Below are positions 34,690 through 46,605 of a stretch of 64,000 nt of DNA, piece by piece. The translations under genes and the position numbers were made by a program. The DNA is from Rhyacophila brunnea. Taxonomy: Eukaryota > Arthropoda > Insecta > Trichoptera > Rhyacophilidae. The notes below the pieces were generated by a model. It worked only from the letters and a program-made list of their open reading frames with translations, ran no database searches and was not told where the DNA came from. The DNA lies in contig JAGYXB010000804.1 of NCBI GenBank assembly GCA_022495005.1, forward strand, positions 62,001 through 126,000. Direction: 5' to 3'. Position 1 is the first letter of the stretch, and each line of letters opens with the position of its first letter.

Positions 34690-36541
34690 ACACTTAACAT
34701 AAAATATTTAGGCGTCCAAATGAATGTACCTACCCATTACCTACTACATATTCACGGAAATCTATTCAAGTATCTTTCAAATAATTAGAAATTATTTTAA
34801 TTTAATTAAGATTTAAGAAAGTAAGATACCTTTTATTGAAAATACACAATTTTCAAAACCCTCAGAAACATATAAGTACCTATATATTATTAGAAATTGG
34901 TAGGTATGTCCATCAAGACAAATCCAGTTTTGCGGTTATAATAATTTGTGACGTAAAGTATTAATAAATCTCTCACCGCATTTATTAATTCTAGTGTTCA
35001 TTTTTTCTTTATTTATAAAAAAATGTAAATACTGTTGAATTAATATTTCGGTATACACAATGATAAGTATATAATTTCCCCACGTCAAATTTACACATAA
35101 TTACCACAAAAATCTTAAATCAATATTGGTAAACAGACCAACATACATCGTAAAGGATATTGCCTCAATTTCTCCGTATATTTAATTCGTTTTTTGTTTG
35201 ATCTGTGTCATTTCAGGGAATCAAACTGCGCCAATGATAATGTAATTAGTAGGCACCAAGGTACCTATATGAAATTTTAAATTATAACGTCATGTTTTTT
35301 ACATTGCCAATACATAAATAATATAATATAAATAATAAGTGGATTTCTATGTGGTGAAGATTATATTAAATTAACAGTATACTTACGAAATGATTGGTAT
35401 GTACCTACCTATTAGCTTTGAATGACTTTTATTTATAAAAATAGGTCTGATCATTCGATGATTTCGACATTTTTTTTTCTCACAAATTAGCAAAAAATAT
35501 GGATTCCATATTTTGAATTTAAATTTCTCTATCTACTTACTGAATACAAATAAATTGGTGTTTAATTTTACGTAGACTACATAATATATAATAAAACCAA
35601 TGTGTAACGATTGATAAAGTTAATCGACATAAAACCTGAATTCAATAAAACACATTAATATTATTTACCCCATTACATTGCATTTAATACGAATTTTATC
35701 TAGCAGTGGTCCAGTTAAATACACATTAACATCTTATAACATAGCATACCAAGATATTAATTATAATAATAGGAAAATATATCACTTAGGTACCTACCTA
35801 TAATACAATACATTATATCTTAGCATTTATCATTTTTATAACACAACTTAGTCGACGAAACTGGAATGATAAGAAAGTGTGCTTCATTTAATCTATTCAA
35901 CTTGATTCACAGAAAATTAATATTATAGAGAATTCATCTAATGGTATTGGTCGTACAGTCAGACAGTTGTATTCACCGTGCGGTAAATCTACTGAATAAA
36001 CTATAAGTAGTTGATTTAAGTTCACTAAAAGTTTTTTTCCTTAATAATTGAATAATAATTATGCAGGTACTTAAGCATGGCACTGTCAGGGTGTGTTGAA
36101 ATGATGTGTGCATTAAATTTTGGCTAGGAAAGCGATGGTGAACATATAGCACGCGAGACAGAAAATCTGGCACATGAAAGAATATATAATAATTGAAAAA
36201 GCTTAACCGCGATGATGCATTATATCCTAGTATTTTATTTGGCACCGAAGATACGCAGTATCTGGAAAATGTGGGAAATTGTCTTGCACTCTGGACGCAT
36301 ATTTCTCTTATGTGAAATCACTGATCGATTGAAAAACCGAGCGATGTGAATGGAACGACCGAGAAGAAAAAAATAAAATTACTCCAATCCGTATTATCAA
36401 AGGTAATTGGTTTGATACACCAAGTGAGCAAGTAGGTGCCTACATAATTAGGTACTTCTTGTTTTGTCCTGTATTTTTTTTTGCAATATCGTAGAAAACA
36501 GCTGAAATTTTTGGAGAAGCTTATGGATCTGTTACAGCGCG
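34690..36541. other. Unannotated AT-rich stretch
   Basis: No gene or complete transposon recognised. Confidence 0.4.
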
Positions 36542-36935
36542 CAATTGAAGCGCCTAGTTTCAAAAGTCCCTAAAACGATTTTAGTTAGTTCTGAGAAAAA
36601 TGAGAAAAACTATTTTGTGTAGTTTTGAAAGAAATGAGATAAAATCATACCTATTAAATCTGTGAACTTTGTTTATTTATTTTTTAATTCGTTACATTCT
36701 AAGGAGTATTTTGGCATTCCATTTTAGGGATATTTGAAAAGCACACCCAACCATTTTAGCACGTTTTGAAATTTACTCTAATTTTTGATCACACGTATTG
36801 ACGGTTTTTGACGTTTTTTAAAGTTCAATCTTTGGCCATCATAATAGGTAACAAAAATATCCATTTAAATACATATCTAACTCAAAAATTTTCAAAAACC
36901 GTTTTAGGGGCTTTTGAAACTAGGCGCCTCAATTG
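36542..36935 (+). mobile_element. MITE with 40-bp inverted ends
   Basis: The left CAATTGAAGCGCCTAGTTTC and the inverse of the right CAATTGAGGCGCCTAGTTTC continue to match through AAAAG(T/C)CCCTAAAACG(A/G)TTTT, about 40 bp with three differences. The interior is noncoding and itself contains more TTTTGAAA and CATTTTAG motifs. No target duplication was recognised, so the superfamily is open. Confidence 0.7.
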
Positions 36936-37839
36936 TCCGAGTGCCACTAACTGCGTCTGGTAATTGCGTTTTACTCATATATTCCTTGCGAAGGCATACC
37001 GTACCGACTGGCTTCAAAATTTCATACAGTGAAAGGGTTTCGATAGGCGAGAGGACCATTAAATTGCCACAGCTATACCTACTGGATTGGCGGACTGATT
37101 GATCTATATCACAACAATAATTAATATAGGTACATAATGGTTAATTTTAGAACCTGATATATAATATGTTTTTTGATTAATAAATAAGTCGTTAACCTGT
37201 GTTTATGAGTCTCATAATGACATAAATAATGTCCATGTATTAAGTAACACCACGCACCACACGAATCATTTTACATAATTTAACGATCAAAATATTTATC
37301 AATATGAATACAAGGCAGGAAAAAAGTAAACGAAGAATCCAAGGCATCCGATACTATTTAAAAAAACGAACATTTATTATCATGATGACAATCGATAGAG
37401 GTATAATGTCACAACAGTGGGGCCATACAAATAAAACATAATATTACGAAGTGTCCCGATGTTTTTTAAATGTGCTTTTGGTCACCCGATGATAAATGAT
37501 AGATAACTCAAATGATGACATTTACATCGTATTATTATTATTTATTATAAATAAAAATAATTCTGGATAAAGTATATTTACCCAAACATTGGTGGGTATA
37601 AGTATAATATTCAAACGACAAATTAATACATTACATTTTTTTATTGGCTTTAAATTCCGATGTGGGTATTGACTGCCTCTCGAAAGGGAAGAAATTTTTT
37701 CACGAGAAATGGATGTTAACCACTTGCTCAAACTATGGTCTGGATTCAAAGACACATAAGTACACTACAACACTTCACCCCCATTATCTGATATTTTTGA
37801 TAATTCCCAGGAATTCGCATTAAGATTGAAGTTTATTTA
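36936..37839. other. No recognised feature
   Basis: AT-rich, no coding signal. The frame at 36914 starting MKLGASI is just the inverted end of the MITE. Confidence 0.4.
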
Positions 37840-37980
37840 TTTGTCTAAAAACACAAAAGTAGCACACATTGTAAATCGTAAATATATAAGAGCCAAAAAT
37901 CTAAGACTTAGCGGGATTCGAACATACATATTTCACTGGCCGAGCTATGTGGCATTTAACACTAAGCTTCCAACCCGAGT
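37840..37980 (-). repeat. tRNA-derived SINE-like element
   Basis: On the minus strand there is an A-box-like TAGCTCGGCCAGTGA and a B box TGTTCGAATCC (10 of 11), then a body that ends in T-rich sequence on the plus strand near 37840. The head resembles a tRNA but lacks a complete acceptor stem. Confidence 0.5.
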
Positions 37981-38891
37981 ACCTACTAACCTTTGTGATT
38001 TCTAATAAAATAACCATGATATCTGAGATGTTTCACCTCTTAGTGATGATATGTTTTATAGTTATGCATTTTCAATAAAAGATGGTGAGATTTATTCAGT
38101 AGATACGAAATAAAACCCGGTATGTATAACTACATAATATCTTATTGTAATATAGAGGAAACGCGATGTAGCCGACAACTATCATTTTAGCTCGATTCAT
38201 TAGCAAATTTAGCTCAACAAATAACTAACAAACAACTCCAATCTGATATACCTAATACCTATGTTAGTTACAACGTTGATATACCTACATATACCTACAT
38301 TGGAAAACAACTCAAACGGTGATCTACCTTTTTTTAATAATTAGGTACCTACGTATACAACATTCTCAGTCGGTAGATGTTTATCGATTTATATAATTTA
38401 AATTTTATCTATTTTTATTAGATATGACCAGATAACGGCCATATTTAAATTTCGATGATCTATCGATTAGAGATGTCGCGTATTACATGATGCACCCACG
38501 CGGCTACGGTTCGACACAATAAAACCAATATCATATTTTTTCAACACAGCTGGGTAGAAAATACACAGATATCAAAATCTACGAAAGTTGAAAAGGTATG
38601 AGACTACCTATGTAATAATATGTGCATAGTACCTACCTACTATAATATATTAAACTACAGAGTGTACATAAAATATCGAATCAAATACTCACATAAAATT
38701 GACTTGGAATGTCATCAATGGAGGGATATTATTACGAGAAAAATACTTAAAAATAACGTACCTAATTAATTCTTTAGCTTGTCGAGTTTGAAGATTGACT
38801 CCAAATATACGTGATGTCTTCGCTGAGCTTATGAGATGGTAACAGGCTGGCATGTCTGTTGGCGAGCAAACAACCGCTGGACAGATACATC
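37981..38891. other. No recognised feature
   Basis: AT-rich with repeated TACCTACATATACC; no gene. Confidence 0.4.
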
Positions 38892-39430
38892 TAGAGTTGG
38901 GTTTCGGGAATTTTTGACGGGAATTCTCGAGAAATTTTCGAGATTTTCCATCCCGAATCTCGAGAATTGAAATTTTTAACATTTCGGTAAATCCCGGATC
39001 TCGGGAATCTTTTCTTCGGATTCGGAATTTCTTTATTATCAAATACTAATTGATAAAACGATTTTCTATATGAAAAAAGTGGACAGAAAACACAAAACGT
39101 TCAAGGACTGATCGGGGCATTTATCACAATTAAGCCAACGTCGACTCAAAATGAGCGCAATTTTTGCAATATCAGGGAATTTTGTATCTCAAAAGCGTAC
39201 GCGATTTTCAGACGCAGCGATTGACAGTCTGTGTTTTTTGAAATTCTATTTTAATAAGTAATGTTTTGAATTATTAATTACATAAATAAAAAAAATCTCT
39301 TAATTTTGGAATTTGTCTGTTTATACACTGATTTAAGGATTTTTTTTAAAATTTCCCGATTTCTCGAGAATTCTTTTCTAGAAATCCCGAATCTCGAGAT
39401 TGACATTTTCTCGGAAAATACCCAACCCTA
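38892..39430 (+). mobile_element. hAT-like non-autonomous element with perfect 8-bp duplication
   Basis: The 539-bp element starts TAGAGTTGGGT and ends with the inverse of TAGGGTTGGGT. It is flanked by GATACATC at 38884-38891 and 39431-39438. Both ends are packed with self-complementary TCTCGAGA and ATCCCGAATCTCG motifs that let each end fold on itself. The design is like the CCCGGGATT-rich element at 1498-2227, with a different motif. No transposase frame. Confidence 0.85.
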
Positions 39431-39438
39431 GATACATC

Positions 39439-40959
39439 CACAGTGGGCACTAATCGACTACAAAACCGCGCTTAAACCACCAGCTGGACTGACGAACTCG
39501 CCAAGTTCAGTGGTAGATAGTAGCGAATAACTGAGGATCGAGAAGAGTGATGAGAGACAGGGGAGGCGTTCATTCACGGCTGATAATGATGACGATTCTG
39601 ATAGGTATGTGATGCTGGTATATATTATTATGTACGATAGAGTAGAATTTTGGGTTTCTAACCAGTTGATAAATTCATCTGTAATATGGCAATGTCTGCA
39701 GGAAATGCAAAAAAACTAAACATTTCAAGTAAAGAAAGGGTAAATATTATCGTCGTTTATTGGCAGAGAAAATGTGGATACACATATTGGAGGATGCTTA
39801 CCAATGACATTATTAATGGACAACACACTCAATACAGTAGCTAAGCAAGTAAATTCACGCATAGCGACATTCGCACATGTATTGGTAGACGTCTCGCAAT
39901 TTCCATTATGCGATATCACGCATAGGGAATTTATAGCAATATGACCGTTATTATAATGACGTTAGAACAGTGTTTCTAGTGTCATGTTCATTTGAGCGAA
40001 CCCGTTCGAACCGAACGATTCGGCAGACCCGACAAAAAGCATCGGGAATTTATAGCAATATCACCTTTATTGTATTGGCGTTAGAACAGATTATTCCATT
40101 CGGCAGACTGGACAAAAAAGTGACTGTCATTTTTTTCCCAGATGCTTCGTCCATATTAATGTCATTGATGTTTACCCAATCCATTGGATCATTGCTCTGG
40201 AGTCTGGATCAAGTGCATATTGAAAAAAAACTAACATGGGATTTTCCCAGTTACGGGATTATAACCGCATCCACAATTCCCTACTCCACTATGGAGATCA
40301 ATTATTTTATCCTATATAATTCTACAACCAAACAAACGTTTTCATACACTGCGACAAGTAGGTACCTACCTATATATTGCAAACATTTTATGATTTTCAA
40401 AAAAGGGAGCAACTCATTAATTCATTTAACAATCAGGTTATATAAAAATGTCCTGATGTAAGATATATTTACTATTTTATGAATACGACGATAGGTACCT
40501 GCATACATTTATGTATTACTTTAACTGCTGTGTGGTAGTGTATATACTCTATTATAATTGATTCCATAATAATTATTTTAAATCTAAGTTATTTCTTGAA
40601 AAAAAAAACCGCTGTTGTATCGTCGTACCTACTCAAAACATTCATATTACTATTATCATAATACATAGGCACTGTATGCATTTATATTTAAGAGTCAAAC
40701 TCCATAAGAAAAAGCCTGGGTAACGAGGCAAACTTCAATAAGCTGATTGTTTTTAATTTTAATTTGCAGTACCTATACCTACTTAAATGAAATTAATAAT
40801 GATGATACAACATCGAGATAATATCCAATGCCACCCCCCTCAAGCTGTGTTGTCGTTGGACCCCCACGGGGGCACCTCGCTGAGATCTCTCACGCCAAAT
40901 GACACTTTTACGATTTCATAACCGCGACATAGGTACGTGAACAGACAATCATTTTCATT
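39439..40959. other. Spacer with a diverged tandem duplication and a 163-codon open frame
   Basis: GGGAATTTATAGCAATAT ... GTTAGAACAG occurs at about 39924-39971 and 40042-40090, and TTCGGCAGAC...GACAAAAA at about 40018 and 40099, so an old duplication with an indel is present. The open frame 39970-40461 begins without an ATG and resembles nothing I know; it is probably chance. Short G and C blocks (CCCCCACGGGGGCACC) lie at 40861. Confidence 0.35.
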
Positions 40960-42362
40960 TTAAGGGGGGACATGCTCGTCGAAGGTCAAAATTGAGTTTT
41001 TATTGTATTTTCAAACCATGATCCTGGACACTCCTTAAACGTTGTAGATAATCTATTTATATAATTTTGAAGCCTTATTATCCTTTATAGTTATTTTAAA
41101 CATTTGATGACTGCATAAAGTATTTTTGTTACATAAAATAGTATTCTTTAAACCTCTCGCTCTAATGTTTTAGAATATAGTCATATTTCGGTACATAACT
41201 GTGCAGTGGTGTTAAGATTTTTTACTTTTATTAATTTTTAAACGCATTTATAAAACCATTAACATAATTTATTACGAGATAATTTTTGTAAAATATTCAC
41301 GATAAAAAATTATATTGATAATCTCTGTGATCCCAAATTTGACAAGAATTAGGCATTTTATTATTCAAAAAATCGGCAAGATTAACACATTTGAAGATGA
41401 TTCTAAAGATATTTATTATAAGCTATGTCTTTGACCATTCAAGTGTAATAAACATCTTATGAATAATGATTGCTTTATAATAATTATTGACCTAAGAATA
41501 AGGTAGTGTTTTTTTGAAATACGCCATTTCTTTTGTCATTCCCCAGTAGTTAAGCTACAACATACGGCCGTAGCCATAAAATTGACAAACTATAATTGAA
41601 GTAGGGAGTAAAATGATATTGACGCGCGTGTTTGAACATGTACCGTTTAAAAAAAAATAAAAAAAAATTCGGTTAGGTACATGTTCAAACACGCGCGTTA
41701 ACATAATTTTACTCCCTACTTTAATTATAGTTTGTCAATTTATGGCTACGGCCGTATGTTGTAGCTTAACCACTGGGGAATGACAAAAGAAATGGCGTAT
41801 TTCAAAAAAACACTACCTTATTCTTAGGTCAATAATTATTATAAAGCAATCATTATTCATAAGATGTTTATCACACTTGAATGGTCAAAGACATAGCTTA
41901 TAATAAAGTATCTTTAGAATCATCTTCGAATGTGTTAATCTTGCCGATTTTTTGAATAATAAAATGCCTAATTCTTGTCAAATTTGGGATCACAGAGATT
42001 ATCAATATAATTTTTTATCGTGAATATTTTACAAAAATTATCTCGTAATAAATTATACTTAATGGTTTTATAAATGCGTTTAAAAATTAATAAATGTAAA
42101 AAATCTTAACACCACTGCACAGTTATGTACCGAAATATGACTATATTCTAAAACATTAGAGCGAGAGGTTTAAAAGAATACTATTTTATGTAACAAAAAT
42201 ACTTTATGCAGTCATCAAATGTTTAAAATAACTATAAAGGATAATAAGGCTTCAAAATTATATAAATAGATTATCTACAACGTTTAAGGAGTGTCCAGGA
42301 TCATGGTTTGAAAATACAATAAAAACTCAATTTTGACCTTCGACGAGCATGTCCCCCCTTAA
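40960..42362. repeat. Giant near-perfect inverted repeat (foldback element) flanked by TTAA
   Basis: The left arm 40960-41644 and right arm 41676-42362 are inverted copies of about 685 bases with only scattered mismatches and single-base indels by eye. The 31-base spacer is mostly A. Outer ends read TTAA-GGGGGGACATGCTCGTC on both sides. TTAA at each end is what piggyBac-type insertion leaves, though the GGGGGG ends are not typical of that superfamily. No open frame of note lies in either arm. A diverged single arm at 25686-25897 shows that it is a mobile repeat. Transcription through it would give a long double-stranded hairpin. Confidence 0.92.
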
Positions 42363-42587
42363 TAACATAACAGATAAACTCTACGTTCCAACTTTTGTTT
42401 GAACAGGGGTTGCACCACCAAATAAAAAAACTGTAACGGTATTCCAGCAGGTGACTTATTATTGATTTAATAAATTATTTTGTTATACAACGAATAATTG
42501 ACCAAATTTCAAAATAAGTATAACAATCTTTATTGAACATACATAATTTGAAAACACCTCACAGAAAATCTAATCTAATCCTTTTGA

Positions 42588-42690
42588 AAAAAATACGACC
42601 CCCAGCGGGACTCGAACGCGGGTCCACTGGATTCGCGCAGTTAGTAAGCACACCGGCCCTTGTGAACGCGCGCGCCTAGGTTTCTGGGGG
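42588..42690 (-). repeat. tRNA-derived SINE-like unit
   Basis: On the minus strand GGCCGGTGTGCTTACTAAC and GCGAATCCAGTGG precede a strong B box CGTTCGAGTCCCGC, followed by T-rich sequence. It reads like the head of a tRNA (D arm, anticodon arm, T arm), but the acceptor ends do not pair, so a SINE or decayed tRNA is preferred. Confidence 0.5.
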
Positions 42691-43639
42691 TTTTGGATAT
42701 ATAGAAATTTGTAAAAAAAAAATCAGAATTGCGAAATCTAAAAAATAGGGTTACGTAAATATCGCACCGATAAAACTGATTTCATCAGTCCTAGTATCTT
42801 CCACTACTCTCGGTATTTTGCTACTGCCATCATTGTCGACCATCTTATTAGCGGACGACTTCTAGGAGGAGCATGCATAGAACATCACATTACCTTCAAT
42901 CTATATAATGCCACAATTTGCATGCATGAACGTAAATATTATTGATGCCACATCGCGTCATACGACAGTATTATGACCAATTTTTAAAATAAGAAATAGT
43001 CAAGAAGTGTTATAAATTAAATAATTATACATTGTTAATATAAGCTATAAATAATTTCTTTACTAACTTCAATAAATATTTATTAAGTAATTCCAACCAC
43101 TGATTACCTTCAACCCGGTTTAAGATTTCACGCACACGCCCTGGGCCTTTTAATTGTACGATGTCAGTTTTTTTAAATAATGGGAATTGTAATAATTCTT
43201 AATTGCATAATAATTACTAGCGACAACATTTTTATTAGAAATGCCGGTATTTCGGTTAACCAAAAACCGGTAAAGCAGCCCTTATAACCATTTTATAATC
43301 ACCAAGGCAATTATATGATGTTTTATTACACCTGTTTATTGTATGATACGGGTACTCATACTTCACAGGTAACTGCACTGTAGTCAACAACAGTGCCTAT
43401 GCGTTAAAACTCTATAAAACGGGTGGTTATAAAAAAGCATTAAGATGATGTGATTTCATTCCATTGTCCCTTACATTTACGTAGGCAAGTTAGTGTCTAC
43501 CTATCTACCTTACTTTTTGAATTATTATTAAACCCGTTCGTGTTCAATCCATATTGACAGAAATATACAAACAGAATCCTTTGCAGAGTCATCGTGATAA
43601 TCAAGTTTTCCTCAGTTGGGTTGACACAATATTTTTAAT
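42691..43639. other. No recognised feature
   Basis: AT-rich, no coding signature. Confidence 0.4.
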
Positions 43640-43745
43640 TCTATTATTTTGTTTGAACAGGATTCAAATTTGCCCCGCGAGTATTTATTTCACTCCGCCT
43701 TGGCCACTTACTGCTCAGTGTTAAAACAAGCAGTGACACTTTAAC
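43640..43745 (-). repeat. Possible tRNA-derived SINE head
   Basis: The minus strand has an A-box-like GTGGCCAAGGCGGAG and a weaker B-box-like AATTTGAATCCTG about 40 bases later. Only a partial match. Confidence 0.3.
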
Positions 43746-43839
43746 TTTATCAGAAATTAATGTATTATTTATAGAGCGATTATAATGCTATAATATAATA
43801 ATTAATTTGATATCAAAATATTGTATCTACCTATTTACG

Positions 43840-43930
43840 AATGTCGGACGATGCAAGTAGAGCTCCTTCAAAGCTCAGATGGACCGACCAAATCAAGATT
43901 GTTAAAGTTGCCAAATAATTCCATGATCCT
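43840..43930 (+). pseudogene. Possible non-LTR reverse transcriptase tail scrap
   Basis: One plus-strand frame reads SSKLRWTDQIKIVKVAK before a stop. This resembles the 'G.P..RW.D.I' block at the C-terminus of RTE-like reverse transcriptases, as in the 12.6-kb remnant (GRLKLRW). It is too short for certainty. Confidence 0.25.
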
Positions 43931-44326
43931 GAATCATGAGATCCTAACGGAGAAGAGACTATCTTCAGCTATGGATAGAATGGGAAAGAGGCGCGACAGA
44001 TGCGACCACATGGCCTTCCTGATGGCGCCAGGCGTAATGTTTTGATCTGGGTTTATGCATAACCTTGCAGTCTACAGAACGATACATAGCAATGACAAGA
44101 ACCAACGATATAGTGGAAGTGGGGATACTTAAACAACAAAGTATTACTATGCTTGTTCGTTCCTAAGTTGGGCATATATGGGCATCCACAGGGTAGATGG
44201 AGGTTATATTATTAACATACCTTTTTACGAATAATAGTTTCATCTATTTACCCAACCCATTTGGGTCTTTGCACTGTAAACACATTTAAATAATAAAAAT
44301 ATATATAAAAATAGAAATTTTCAAAA

Positions 44327-44344
44327 CCTAACCTAACCTAACCT
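44327..44344. repeat. Short interstitial CCTAA (TTAGG) run
   Basis: Three and a half units of CCTAA, the complement of the insect telomere repeat TTAGG, sit at 44327-44344. Shorter runs head both copies of repeat R4 (30559 and 49133). This may be chance or a retroelement tail. Confidence 0.6.
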
Positions 44345-46605
44345 TATAAAGCAAATGCACCAAAGAGGTCATAAAATAGATAAGATGTCAAAATAAGAGC
44401 AACCATTGCTTTTTGAATCAATATATATGATTATGATCATAGAATAATGGATCTAGATATACTTCCGATCTAAAGCTATCATAAAATGCGTAATAATCAA
44501 ATATGTGGATTTTTCTCTGTGCATTGCATCGACGTCATAACATGAGGTTTTGGTATTTTTAGATTAAATTATCGGAAACCGGAGAATCTGGAGAGACTGT
44601 TCCTGGTGGTTTTAAGTCTTCATGGAAGGCAAAGCAAAGAAATCAGCCCTGCGAGAAACAGAGGACCACCAGCGCATCTATTCTAGACAATATTGCTATC
44701 GGCAGCTATCGAGGGTAAATGTTCATATGATTGTATCGAAGTATCAGTAACAATAATTATAATAAGTTGTAATTGTTACAATAAATGTTATGTTTTAACA
44801 GCACCTTTCTTGGTTCCGGTAAATTTTATAGCGAGCGAGCAGTTTTGACTGTTTAGACGGCTAACTTATTGTAACAAATATAATAGGTTACTTCCTTAAT
44901 ATCCTCGTTAACCGCCGATAGTGGACGATAGTAGTCTTGTATATAGGATAGATGCGCTGGTGTGTAGTCTTTCAATTTTGAATTGACTCATATTAATAAG
45001 CCAATGAATAACGTATATGTACTTACGAGTAGTTTGACAAATTCTGCTTTAACACGGGTTGCTTGGGTTATTTAATACATATTTATACGCATTAATAATA
45101 ATATTTTAAGGTTGTGTAAGTGCAGGAATGACTTTGTTTATTTTGTACCTGTCTTGGCTCGATTCTCGATCCAAAATCTTAGTGCATTTCAATTCATTTA
45201 TAAACAATATGATTTTCATATATAATAGAATATTAGTTAAATTTGTATGTTTGGTATCGGATTTAGGTTAGGTACCTACATGTAAATGCTACAATAAATT
45301 TACTTTCTTACCCATGAAATTTATTAAATTATATAATTAACTATGTGGGCACGGACCTATTAGATCCGTGCTATGGATTCAAACACACATTTTGATTTTT
45401 TCTAGGTCCGTAATTCGTCCTATGACTTACCGAGTGGATACATTACCTACCACTCGTTCATTGGCCTTTGCAGATTCCGGAAATAAACCTATTATAAAAT
45501 TCGAACACACATCATCTATTTCATTCCCGTTGAGTGGTCTAAACCGATAATTGTTACTGATCCGATTGTTTTGCGAATCATTCGTAATAACAACTCTATC
45601 TGAGCTGCTTGAAATACCGTCAAGAGATAAGAGATAATTTTGAATACCCCCGTCATCATCTCTGAATCATGTTAGTACCCAATATCATTAGGTACCTTGA
45701 TTTAAATTTAAAAAGATGGCAGCGATCTCTTAACGTATACTTATTAGAAAATTATTAACAAAAACGACACTTAGGTCAAATTCAAAATTGCATAGTGCTT
45801 ACTGCTTTATAGGTATGAAGGCTCGCCCAGCAAGTCCATTCATTCACTCATATGGCGGCAGGATGTTGGCAGATTGACTTTGCCAGTCGTACCAGGAGAT
45901 ATTATTATCACTGGATGATTGATTAATTATTACATTACTTTCGACGTAGCTCATCAAATCCTTTCGAGACACCGCCGCGCCAAGATCACAATCCAGGATT
46001 TTTTCTTATAAGAGAGTCTTTGTGAAAGTATAAGTAAAAATATATTTTATACCCTCGAGATGCCCTCGTAGTTAGTAATTAGTAGGCCTTATAAATATGA
46101 TATTTACGTATAATCGCGTGTCTAGGGAGCATAGCGCACGAAAAGCATCCATATTACTATGCCATATTTTAAAAGTGCATAATACTAAAGGCGAAGAGAG
46201 AAGTAGAATTATATTCGTTTTCTGTCTCGATTCCATTATATTTATTGAAATAATATTTGTTTGCGGCAAACATTGACCCAGCCACACACGCAGTATGCAA
46301 CGATAGGGTTGAATCTTCGATAATATTATCCTTGTATCTGGTCAAGCCACTTTTTACGTAACTACCTTACCTCACTATAAATATTATGGTGGTTGCAGAA
46401 CCAAACTGGAATAAAGTGTATTTTGGGCGTCTGAATAATATCTAATATCTTCAAAAGTGACCTCCCATTGTATCTTAAGCCCAGTGTTCAATCAATGTGT
46501 GCTACCAGTACTCAAGTATGCGTGTAAAACATGAATACCTACTTTTTAATGCAAGAGAAATCCAAAAATTACTAGTGGCGCAACATGACATGAAAATGTG
46601 CCTTC
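44345..46605. other. Unannotated AT-rich stretch
   Basis: No gene supported. Frames at 43821-44045 and 45368-45550 lack splice context and similarity. Confidence 0.4.

Noticed and set aside
36318..37102. Two open frames on opposite strands both starting MKLGASI
   Set aside because: The shared start is simply the inverted terminal repeat of the 36542-36935 MITE read from each side; there is no gene family.
42588..42690. Functional tRNA gene on the minus strand
   Set aside because: The T-arm and B box are good, but the ends do not form an acceptor stem and the unit runs into unrelated sequence.
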